64,000 bases of DNA. Source: JBBDXS01 sp040902195. GTDB taxonomy: Bacteria > Chloroflexota > Dehalococcoidia > DSTF01 > RBG-16-68-14. Below the pieces are notes generated by a model. That model was not told the origin of the DNA. It searched no databases and saw nothing but the letters and a program-made list of their open reading frames with translations. The stretch lies in contig JBBDXS010000013.1 of the NCBI GenBank assembly GCA_040902195.1, positions 49,118-113,117 on the forward strand, read 5' to 3'. Position numbers and translations under genes: made by a program. Positions 57,394 to 63,949 of the stretch are shown here, in pieces; the first letter of the stretch is position 1, and each line of letters starts with the position of its first letter.

Positions 57394-57757
57394 TGTCCGG
57401 GTCAGGAGCGATGCGCACGTAAACAAGGTGATACGACGGCTGAACGCGTCGTTCTACCGCGCTACCTCGAACCACGATTTGCTCACAGACGTTGAGGGGG
57501 TTCCGGATGTACATAGAGAGCCTGGGATTGCGGCGCAGGTTGTCGAGCTCCGGCGCGCCGGCATTCATCGTTAGGTAGTACGACTGGCCGTCGTAAAAGA
57601 CTGCTGCTTCTGACTGCAGCGGCGTGCCATCTTCGTTCATCGTGGCCACGACACCCGTGCCGGCGAGCGGCAACAATGGTTCGTGAACCCTCCAAGCTCG
57701 GACAGGTTTCTGATCGAGAGCGGAGAAAAGATCTTCAAACGGCTCCTGTGACAGCAT
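57362..57757 (-). CDS. Pyridoxamine 5'-phosphate oxidase-like FMN-binding protein
   Basis: A 131-residue split-barrel protein: GTGVVATMNEDGTPLQSEAAVFYDGQSYYLTMNAGAPELDNLRRNPRLSMYIRNP is the FMN-binding core of the PPOX class. Substrate unknown. It sits between the deoxyhypusine-synthase-like and agmatinase genes and may act on a flavin- or cofactor-linked step of polyamine or vitamin B6 chemistry; that is inference. It starts 10 bases after the upstream stop. Confidence 0.8.
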   Translation of the reverse strand: MLSQEPFEDLFSALDQKPVRAWRVHEPLLPLAGTGVVATMNEDGTPLQSEAAVFYDGQSYYLTMNAGAPELDNLRRNPRLSMYIRNPLNVCEQIVVRGSAVERRVQPSYHLVYVRIAPDPDNEPASSDAGA

Positions 57758-57767
57758 TCGACACCCC

Positions 57768-58814
57768 CTAGCGGCCGTTACGCGACGCTGTTGCGCGCTC
57801 GACGGCGTCGAGCGACATCTCCGGCGGCTTGCGCTGCGCGATCGCCTCCGCGTGCGATTCCGCCAGCGCGCTCACGATCAGCGGCAGTGCGACCGTGACC
57901 TCGACGTTCACCGTCACGAAGTCGGCGTTCGGCGCGATCTTGCGCCACGACTGCGCCTCCTCGAACGTGCAGCCGGAGAGGCCGCCCCACTGCGGCTGGT
58001 CCATCGTGATCTGGATGCCGTAGGAATGGCCGGGGCTCTCGCGGTTCAGGACGTAGGCGGCCGCTGCGGCCTGCTGGATGAAGTTCTTCGGCGTGCCGCC
58101 GCCCAGGTAGATCACCGCCGACTTCGCCGTGTTCGTGACGAACGTCGTCGTCTCGAGCACGTCGCGGACGATATCGAACTGCACGACGTGCCCCCAGCGA
58201 TGGCGCGCGTTCGCCAGCGCCAGGCCGTACATGCTGTCGCCGACCGCCGCGCTGTAGATTGGCACGCCGCTCCGCGCCGCCGCCGTCAGGATCCCTTCCT
58301 CCTTGGCGACGGGCAGCAGCGCCTTGCCGATCTCGCTGAAGAACTCGCGCGTCGTGTACGCGCGGTCCTGGTCCAGCGTGCGGATGAACCGCACGACGAA
58401 CTCCTCGGACGCCGTGAAGTCCGTCTCCGGCGCGAGCACGTCGTAGAAGCGATTGAATCGCAGCCGCCCCAGCGCGACGTCGTCCGTCTCGGCGGGGTGT
58501 TGCCAGTGCGGCGCGCCGAGCGTCTCGTACAGGTCGTGGAACAGGTTCGCGCCCGTGCTGACGACGCAATCGACCATGCGATGCTCAACGAGGTAGGAGA
58601 GCACCGGCCGCATGCCCGCCGGCACCAGCGCCCCGGCCAGGCCGAGGAAGATCGTCGTGTCCGGGTCTTCGATCATCTGCCCCCAGATGCGCGCCGCCGT
58701 AGCGACGTTGCGCGCCTGGAACGACGTGCCGCCCATCCGCTCGATCAGCTCCGCCGCGCTCGTGTGGCCGGTGATCGGAAACGGCTCGACGGGCGTGTGG
58801 CGCAGGTCGCTCAC
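57768..58814 (-). CDS. Deoxyhypusine synthase-like protein
   Basis: A 348-residue NAD-dependent enzyme: FLGLAGALVPAGMRPVLSYLVEH, VVSTGANLFHDLYETLG and YGIQITMDQPQWGGLSGCTFEEAQSWRKI (with the Lys that forms the enzyme-aminobutyl imine in eukaryotic DHS). Archaeal/eukaryal DHS modifies eIF5A, but bacteria lack that target, and characterised bacterial members make homospermidine. Here it is coupled to the AdoMet decarboxylase gene (ATGA overlap) and precedes an agmatinase, so it is likely a polyamine enzyme. Confidence 0.9.
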   Translation of the reverse strand: MSDLRHTPVEPFPITGHTSAAELIERMGGTSFQARNVATAARIWGQMIEDPDTTIFLGLAGALVPAGMRPVLSYLVEHRMVDCVVSTGANLFHDLYETLGAPHWQHPAETDDVALGRLRFNRFYDVLAPETDFTASEEFVVRFIRTLDQDRAYTTREFFSEIGKALLPVAKEEGILTAAARSGVPIYSAAVGDSMYGLALANARHRWGHVVQFDIVRDVLETTTFVTNTAKSAVIYLGGGTPKNFIQQAAAAAYVLNRESPGHSYGIQITMDQPQWGGLSGCTFEEAQSWRKIAPNADFVTVNVEVTVALPLIVSALAESHAEAIAQRKPPEMSLDAVERATASRNGR

Positions 58815-59248
58815 GAACCGCCTCCGTCGGCCGCTGCGCCGGCGACGACCGCTTCGCGCTCCAGCTCCCAGACCGGGATCGCTTCCGAGACGGCGTGCGG
58901 GTACTCGAGGCCGCGCTCCAGGCTGCGCGTCTTGACGAGCTCCGCGCCGAACGCCTCCGTGGCGATCTGCACCGCCTTCTTGTCGTCGAAGCCCTTACAG
59001 GAGAAGATGTCGACCCAAACGTAGCCGCGTTCGGGGAAGGTGTGGATCGCGATGTGACTCTCCGCGATCAAAACGAACCCGGAGACGCCCCAGTCCTCAG
59101 GTTTCTCACCTACATACCGTTGGACGTGCGGTTCTGCGATCTTCGTCATCCCGATTTTGGCGGGATACTGATCGAGCAGTCCGCGCACCAGCTCTTCGCT
59201 GGCAAGGCTTTCCGGGTTCGCGCGGAACCCATCGATGGTCAGGTGCAT
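58811..59248 (-). CDS. speH: S-adenosylmethionine decarboxylase proenzyme
   Basis: A 145-residue prokaryotic-type AdoMetDC. The self-cleavage site is in AESHIAIHTFPERGYVWVDIF (Glu-Ser, the Ser becoming the pyruvoyl group); downstream CKGFDDKKAVQIA is typical. It makes the aminopropyl donor for spermidine-type polyamines. The ATG at 59248 has AAAGGAAAA upstream and matches the usual MHLTIDGF start. It is first in the polyamine operon, behind a 260-base leader with a six-codon uORF. Confidence 0.95.
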   Translation of the reverse strand: MHLTIDGFRANPESLASEELVRGLLDQYPAKIGMTKIAEPHVQRYVGEKPEDWGVSGFVLIAESHIAIHTFPERGYVWVDIFSCKGFDDKKAVQIATEAFGAELVKTRSLERGLEYPHAVSEAIPVWELEREAVVAGAAADGGGS

Positions 59249-59269
59249 CGAAGTTTTCCTTTCTCTGCT

Positions 59270-59292
59270 GTCCTTCCGCCTACCGGAAGGAC
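59270..59292 (-). promoter_or_regulatory. Hairpin between uORF and speH
   Basis: GTCCTTCCG (59270-59278) and CGGAAGGAC (59284-59292), a perfect 9-bp stem. The uORF codons run into this hairpin and its stop is at the loop. Confidence 0.7.
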
Positions 59293-59300
59293 GAGTGCAT
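59280..59300 (-). CDS. Six-codon upstream ORF (MHSSFR) in the speH leader
   Basis: ATG CAC TCG TCC TTC CGG TAG on the minus strand with a perfect GGAGGTG site four bases upstream. Its codons overlap the hairpin at 59270-59292. Position and size recall leader peptides that sense polyamines or ornithine; in mammals the AdoMetDC mRNA also carries a six-codon uORF. Confidence 0.55.
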   Translation of the reverse strand: MHSSFR

Positions 59301-59314
59301 AAAACACCTCCGTG

Positions 59315-59465
59315 GGGAAGCTCGCTCGCTTCCCATCTCGTAGACACACCAAAGGCCGACCAGTAGCCCCGTCGCGGGAACGTCCTTCCCTCTCTTGGAA
59401 GGGCGGTAACGTCCTCCCTCTATGGGAAGGATGGGCAAGCCACTAGTGGGCCTCGTGTCTACGAG
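59315..59465 (-). promoter_or_regulatory. Structured leader of the polyamine operon
   Basis: CTCGTAGACAC (59337-59347) and GTGTCTACGAG (59455-59465) form an 11-bp closing helix. Inside are GGCC/GGCC pairing, a CCTTCC/GGAAGG hairpin (59384-59404), a TCCC/GGGA hairpin (59414-59426) and a CCACTAGTGG palindrome (59440-59449). A GGGAAGC/GCTTCCC hairpin (59315-59334) follows on the minus strand. The multibranch layout is typical of a riboswitch or cis-regulatory RNA; the SAM-I core was not found. Confidence 0.6.
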
Positions 59466-59477
59466 TTCGTTCAAGGC

Positions 59478-59508
59478 GCCCGCGAGAGCTTATGCGCCTT
59501 TCGCGGGC
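59478..59508 (-). promoter_or_regulatory. First hairpin of the speH leader
   Basis: GCCCGCGA (59478-59485) and TCGCGGGC (59501-59508) form an 8-bp stem just after the predicted transcription start, with GGCGC/GCGCC also complementary inside. Confidence 0.5.
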
Positions 59509-59518
59509 AGCAAAAGGG

Positions 59519-59548
59519 ATGCTAACACAGCCCGATCCGCAGGTGCAA
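59519..59548 (-). promoter_or_regulatory. Promoter of the polyamine operon
   Basis: TTGCAC (59543-59548 on the minus strand), 18 bases, TAGCAT (59519-59524); start predicted near 59512, about 264 bases before the speH ATG. Confidence 0.6.
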
Positions 59549-59558
59549 GAAAAATGAG

Positions 59559-59588
59559 GCTACGTCGGCGTGCCGCCGCCGCTGCCGC
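59559..59588 (-). pseudogene. Duplicated ricT 3' end (islet 2 left boundary)
   Basis: The 30 bases are identical to 61614-61643. On the minus strand they read GSGGGTPT-stop, the C-terminus of RicT, without the rest of the gene. Confidence 0.8.
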
Positions 59589-59618
59589 CCGTGGGTAGCG
59601 CAGTAGCGGCTCTTCCCC

Positions 59619-59624
59619 TATAGT
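59619..59624 (+). promoter_or_regulatory. -10 box of the exonuclease-BRCT gene
   Basis: TATAGT (59619-59624), 6 bases before the ATG at 59631; the mRNA should be leaderless. Confidence 0.5.
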
Positions 59625-59630
59625 TCGCCC

Positions 59631-60902
59631 ATGCTGGGCGAGAGCACCTTCTCAGTGGTCGATGTTGAGACGACCGGGCTGTTCCCCAAGGGACGCGACC
59701 GGATCGTTGAGATTGCGGTCGTCCGGCTCGGCCCGACAGGCGAGCTCGAGGACGAATTCGTCACGTTAGTAAACCCCGAGCGCGATGTCGGCCCTACCCG
59801 GATACACGGGATCACCGCTCAAGACATCGTTAATGCTCCAAAGTTTCGTGAGATTGCGGGTGACGTGGCATCTGTCCTGGCTTCCGCTGTTGTGGTTTCC
59901 CACAACGCCCGCTTCGACAATGAGTTCATCGAAGCGGAACTGGGACGGATTGTTGAACGTCATCCCCCACTAGCGATGCTATGCTCGCTGAGGCTGGCCC
60001 AAAGGATCGCGCATGACGCGCCCGCCTACAACCTGGGTGTTCTATGCGAGTTCTTTGGCCTTCCCAGAATTGAGAAGGCTCACACCGCCCGTGAAGATGC
60101 AAGGGCAGCCGCGCTCGTTTTCGGAGTGCTGCTCAGGCGAGCTGAGCAGGCCGGGCTGAATTCTCTGACAGAACTTGGCTGTTCCTGCGACCCAGCGCCC
60201 GCAGATGCCTGGCCACCTCTCCCAAGGGGCGGAACTCTCCTGACGCGCCAGCGCGCGCGCGCGAGGTCGGAGCCTTCCTACTTGGCCCGGCTTGTAAGCA
60301 AACTCCAGTCAGATGCGCTGCATCGCGAAGCTGAAACCATAGAGTATGCTGCTCTGCTAGATCGAGTATTGGAAGACAGAATTGTAACAGAGGCAGAGAT
60401 GATCGATCTCTTCCATACTGCGACACGCTGGGGCCTGTCGAGGGAACGGGTCCTGGGCATCCACCACTCATATCTTGAGGCTCTAGTCGGGGTAGCGCTA
60501 GCGGATGGCAGCGTTTCATTAGTGGAACGAGAGGATTTGGAGCTTGTGACTCGCATCTTTGGGTGCGATGCATCGTTTCTTGACGCGATGCTTGACTCCC
60601 CCTCTGGATCCGAGACCCAGAGCCAACGGCCCACCATGGAATCTCTGCAGGGCCTTTCCGTTTGCTTCACTGGCGACTCGCGGTTGAACTATCGAGGCGA
60701 GCACCTGACACGCGAAGTCGCAGAGGACCTGGCTGGAAGTGCAGGATTGGTGGTGAAGAAGGGAGTCAGCAAGGGCCTCGACCTGCTAGTTGTGGTAGAT
60801 GCGCATTCCCTTTCGGGTAAGGCGGAGAAGGCACGACGCTACGGAACCCGGGTTATCGCAGAGAATGTATTCTGGAACGTGCTAGACATTCCCATGGAGT
60901 AG
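59631..60902 (+). CDS. DEDDh 3'-5' exonuclease (DnaQ/epsilon-like) with helical middle domain and BRCT
   Basis: A 423-residue protein. Residues 1-170 are a DEDDh exonuclease: FSVVDVETTG (Asp, Glu), VVSHNARFDNEF (Asp) and HTAREDARAA (His, Asp). A helical middle (about 215-320; YAALLDRVLEDRIVTEAEM, VGVALADGSVSLVEREDL) resembles a TerB/DUF533-type bundle. The end (about 335-423) is a BRCT domain (GLSVCFTGDSRLNYRG, LVVKKGVSKGLDLLVV). Similar three-part proteins occur in DNA repair and phage-defence settings. Its codon use is visibly less GC-biased than the neighbours. First gene of islet 2. Confidence 0.88.
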   Translation: MLGESTFSVVDVETTGLFPKGRDRIVEIAVVRLGPTGELEDEFVTLVNPERDVGPTRIHGITAQDIVNAPKFREIAGDVASVLASAVVVSHNARFDNEFIEAELGRIVERHPPLAMLCSLRLAQRIAHDAPAYNLGVLCEFFGLPRIEKAHTAREDARAAALVFGVLLRRAEQAGLNSLTELGCSCDPAPADAWPPLPRGGTLLTRQRARARSEPSYLARLVSKLQSDALHREAETIEYAALLDRVLEDRIVTEAEMIDLFHTATRWGLSRERVLGIHHSYLEALVGVALADGSVSLVEREDLELVTRIFGCDASFLDAMLDSPSGSETQSQRPTMESLQGLSVCFTGDSRLNYRGEHLTREVAEDLAGSAGLVVKKGVSKGLDLLVVVDAHSLSGKAEKARRYGTRVIAENVFWNVLDIPME

Positions 60903-60915
60903 GAGGCTTTCCTTC

Positions 60916-61590
60916 GTGAACGCAGGCGAGTGGATCGATCTTACCGTAGCCGCCGTAACCGCCGCGACCTTGCTGGTTGTCCTTTGGTACACGTGGGAGA
61001 CGAGGAGGCAAGCGAGCGCGAGCGCTCGGATGGCCGACGCGATGAGTGAACAGACGCGCTCGGCCGACCGCGCCACCCTACTGATCGAGATTCCTAGACT
61101 CGACACCACGGAGTTCATGGAGTTCGCCGTGGACTCGGAAGCCGAACCTGACCCACACGCTGGGTATCCCGAGTCCTTGACATTTCGAGTGTCCAACGTA
61201 GGGCGAGGGCCAGCCAAGTTCTTGGGCGCTTCAATTCGCCACCCCAACGCGCGATACAAGGCCGCCAATAAGGACGTGCTCCGGCAGGGCGATACGTGGG
61301 ACGTGCGCATCGCGCTTCATAGTCACGGCGTAATGCTTATCGCAGACTCGTTAGCCGAATCCTCACCAAAGGGCCTACGGGACTTTTTGATGAGAATCGG
61401 TGCTCCGCCGTCTCCGCCTGGTTACGACTGCGGCATCGCCGTAACTTATGCAGACGCTCAGGACAAGACCTACGTCACATACATGCAGTTTGGGATGATC
61501 GCAGTGACGGACTGTGTTCGGAAAGTAGTCGAGAGCAGGCTCATCATGTCCGCAGATCAACGGACAATTGCGCTCCAAGCCACGACCTAG
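60916..61590 (+). CDS. Membrane-anchored hypothetical protein
   Basis: A 224-residue protein with a single N-terminal TM helix (WIDLTVAAVTAATLLVVLWYTWETRRQA) followed by a globular part with a beta-rich look (LTFRVSNVGRGPAKFLGASIRHP, WDVRIALHSHGVMLI). No family is recognised. GTG start at 60916, with AGGAGG about 12 bases upstream. It is the second islet 2 gene, 13 bases after the BRCT gene, with the same less GC-biased composition. Confidence 0.8.
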   Translation: MNAGEWIDLTVAAVTAATLLVVLWYTWETRRQASASARMADAMSEQTRSADRATLLIEIPRLDTTEFMEFAVDSEAEPDPHAGYPESLTFRVSNVGRGPAKFLGASIRHPNARYKAANKDVLRQGDTWDVRIALHSHGVMLIADSLAESSPKGLRDFLMRIGAPPSPPGYDCGIAVTYADAQDKTYVTYMQFGMIAVTDCVRKVVESRLIMSADQRTIALQATT

Positions 61591-61613
61591 GTGCCTTCGC
61601 GAAGCCCGATCGC

Positions 61614-61643
61614 GCTACGTCGGCGTGCCGCCGCCGCTGCCGC
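61614..61643 (-). repeat. Direct repeat, islet 2 right boundary (ricT 3' end)
   Basis: 30 bases identical to 59559-59588, comprising the last 9 codons of ricT including its stop. Confidence 0.8.
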
Positions 61644-62679
61644 GCCCGCGCCGGCGTCGCTTGCCGCCGCGACGGCGTCGTCGCCTCGGCGCGCCGTCCT
61701 GCCCCTCCGGCGTGGTGGCGGTACCTTCCGCCGGAGCGGGAGCCGGCAGGTCCTGAACGGCCCGCTGGGGCGGCCGCTCCGGCGCCGGTACCGGCGCGGG
61801 TGCGCCCTCGGTGGCCATCAGGTCCTTCTCGAACTTTTGCGTCAGCTCGATCGGACGGACCGCCGTGCCGTACATAAGACGGAACTGATCGAGCGGCATC
61901 TCGACGCGCTCGGACGGGTCGCCCACGAGGAGCAAGATCGTTTCCTTCGGGACGTTGATCTTGAGGACGCGCGCCTCGCCGCTCGGCGTTGAGATGCGCG
62001 CTCCGACCTTGGGCAGCGTGCCCTTGATCTCGCGGTACTGCTCGAACTCGTAGGTCAGGCAGCAGAGGAGCCGCCCGCACGCGCCCGACAGCTTCGATGG
62101 GTTGAGCGGCAGGTCTTGCTCCTTCGCCATCCGGATCGAGACCGTAGGGAACGTCGTCAGCCAGGAGCTGCAACAGAGCCGCTCGCCGCAACGGCCGATC
62201 CCGTCGACCAGCTTCGCGCGATCGCGGTCGCCGACCTGAAGGAGCTGCACCTTCATGCCGAAGCGGGCTGACAGCCGCTTTGCCAGCTCTCGGAAGTCGA
62301 TGCGGTCCTCCGCCGTGAAGTAAAACGTGAGCTGCGTTTCGTCCAGGCTGTAGTCGCCGCCGACCAGGACGAGGCGCGAGCCTTCCTCAGCAGCCTCCTG
62401 GCGCGCCGAGACCAGCCGCTCGCTCGCCTTTTTTTTTAACGCCTGCGCCGTCTCGAGGTCCTCGGTGCTGGCGATGCGGAGGATCGGCTTGAGGCTCTCC
62501 TTGATCTCGCTCGCGATCACCTGGTCCGGCGAGATGACGACCCGTCCGACTTCCTGCCCGTGCGACGTCTCGACGACGACGTAGCTCCCTACGTCAAGGT
62601 CGAAGCCGCCGGCATCGAAGTAGTAGACCTTGCCTGCTTCTTTGAACCGGACGCCAACCGGGACACGTTGTTCTGTCAT
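61615..62679 (-). CDS. ricT: RicT/PSP1-domain protein
   Basis: A 354-residue protein with the PSP1 core VGVRFKEAGKVYYFDAGGFDLDVGSYVVVETSHGQEVGRVV and the two Cys clusters CGERLCCSSW and CGRLLCCLTYE that bind Fe-S clusters in RicT (YaaT). RicT works with RicA and RicF in RNase Y targeting and maturation in Bacillus. The tail from about 295 is Pro/Ala-rich then Arg/Gly-rich (RRRRRRGGKRRRRGRGSGGG). It follows holB, an order also seen in other bacteria. Its 3' end is duplicated on the far side of islet 2. Confidence 0.94.
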   Translation of the reverse strand: MTEQRVPVGVRFKEAGKVYYFDAGGFDLDVGSYVVVETSHGQEVGRVVISPDQVIASEIKESLKPILRIASTEDLETAQALKKKASERLVSARQEAAEEGSRLVLVGGDYSLDETQLTFYFTAEDRIDFRELAKRLSARFGMKVQLLQVGDRDRAKLVDGIGRCGERLCCSSWLTTFPTVSIRMAKEQDLPLNPSKLSGACGRLLCCLTYEFEQYREIKGTLPKVGARISTPSGEARVLKINVPKETILLLVGDPSERVEMPLDQFRLMYGTAVRPIELTQKFEKDLMATEGAPAPVPAPERPPQRAVQDLPAPAPAEGTATTPEGQDGAPRRRRRRGGKRRRRGRGSGGGTPT

Positions 62680-62731
62680 GCCACACCGTCTCCTCTCGCT
62701 CGCGGGTAGGAGACGGATTCCTCCTTCTGCA

Positions 62732-62752
62732 TCCTTCCCCTTGCGGGAAGGA
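62732..62752. repeat. TCCTTCCC/GGGAAGGA hairpin between holB and ricT
   Basis: CCTTCCC-CTTGC-GGGAAGG, a member of the hairpin family also at 14521, 54325, 59270 and 59384. It sits in the 73-base gap downstream of holB. Confidence 0.5.
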
Positions 62753-63922
62753 CTACGAGCGTCCTTTCGCCGAAGGACTCAACGGCACCTCCAGGAGCAT
62801 CACTTCCAACGCCAGCGTTGCGTTGGCGTGCTCTTCCAGGTGCTGCCGGCCGTTACCCACGGCCGCGAGCGCGCGCACGGCGCCCTCTACGCCCCATTGT
62901 GCCGCGAGCGAGCGCAAGGTGTCCAGTCGCTCCCTTTCGGCGACCAGCTCCTCGCGGCCCGCCGCGGCGAGCAGGACGTCTCGCCACCAGGCGCGCCACA
63001 GCTCGAGCGTCGCGCGCACGGCCTGGGGGTCACGCGGGAAGCGCGCGCCCAGCGACGCCGCGTACGCGAATCGCTCGCTCAGGCCGCCCGACATGAGCGA
63101 TTCGATCTCGTCGACCGTCCGCGCGCGCTCGATCAGTAGCTTCTCGTCCTCGAGCGCGGCGACGGCCCAGCCGAGCCGTCCCTGCGCCAGCCGCGCAAGC
63201 TGCTGCGCCTGCTCCGGCGTCGCGCTCCAGCGCTCCTGCAGCGCGCGCTCGATCACGTCGCGCGCGACCCCGCCGAACGTGACGCGGCGGCAGCGCGAAC
63301 GTACCGTCTCGGGCAGCGCCTCCTCGCGCGACGCGATCAGCACCAGCACGGTATGCGGCGCCGGCTCCTCGAGCGTCTTCAGAAACGCGTTCGCCGCGTC
63401 GACGGTCATTGCCTCCGCCGGATCGACGATCAGCACGCGGTAACGCGCATCGACCGCCGTGAGGCTGACGACACGCTCGATGCGCCGGATCTGGCAGATG
63501 CGGATGTCGCGCGAGTTGTCCGCCGAGTGGTCCTTGTGCTCCGATTCGTCGCAGACGCCACCGACGGTCACGTACTCGACGTCCGGGTGCTTCCCTTCCG
63601 CGATCAGGCGGCAGGTCCTGCACTGTCCGCAGGGCGTTTTCTGAACGCCATTACCATCGCCGTGCGCCACGGGGACGTCAATATCCATCCGTAACGCGGA
63701 GGGATCTCCATGCGCGTTGGCGCCGCGATCAATCCCCTGTTCCTTGTTCCCTGTTCCTTGTTCCTGGCAATTCAGCGCCTGCGCGAACTGCCGCGCCGCG
63801 GTCGCCTTGCCGGTGTGCTCCGGCCCGGCGAAGAGATACGCGTGCGACAGCCTCGCCTCGTCAGCGACAGCGCGCCGCAGTACCCCGACCGCCTCGTCCT
63901 GCCCGATAACGTCCCAGCTCAT
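62753..63922 (-). CDS. holB: DNA polymerase III delta' subunit HolB
   Basis: A 389-residue clamp-loader subunit: the WDVIGQDEAVGVLRRAV start, a degenerate Walker A (FAGPEHTGKATAARQFAQAL), the zinc module CGQCRTCRLIAEGKHPDV, the DPAEAMTVDAANAFLKTLEEP Walker B/SRC-type region and SRCRRVTF. A stretch of about 45 residues between Walker A and the zinc module (QEQGTGNKEQGIDRGANAHG...) is partly encoded by a GTTCC heptamer array and is not conserved, so it is a tolerated insertion. Confidence 0.94.
   Translation of the reverse strand: MSWDVIGQDEAVGVLRRAVADEARLSHAYLFAGPEHTGKATAARQFAQALNCQEQGTGNKEQGIDRGANAHGDPSALRMDIDVPVAHGDGNGVQKTPCGQCRTCRLIAEGKHPDVEYVTVGGVCDESEHKDHSADNSRDIRICQIRRIERVVSLTAVDARYRVLIVDPAEAMTVDAANAFLKTLEEPAPHTVLVLIASREEALPETVRSRCRRVTFGGVARDVIERALQERWSATPEQAQQLARLAQGRLGWAVAALEDEKLLIERARTVDEIESLMSGGLSERFAYAASLGARFPRDPQAVRATLELWRAWWRDVLLAAAGREELVAERERLDTLRSLAAQWGVEGAVRALAAVGNGRQHLEEHANATLALEVMLLEVPLSPSAKGRS
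63733..63767. repeat. GTTCC heptamer array inside holB
   Basis: ATCCCCTGTTCC TTGTTCC CTGTTCC TTGTTCC: 7-bp units with the same left edge as the copies at 1871, 33828 and 48582. In frame it encodes QEQGTGNKEQGID. Confidence 0.7.
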
Positions 63923-63949
63923 GACAAGCGTCCGTCCTGCCTATGACTG

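Noticed and set aside
59315..59465. SAM-I riboswitch before AdoMet decarboxylase
   Set aside because: The k-turn and SAM-I core sequence were not found, although the region is clearly structured.
59280..59474. 64-codon frame in the speH leader
   Set aside because: It spans the multibranch structure; only the final six codons with a good ribosome site (59280-59300) look translated.
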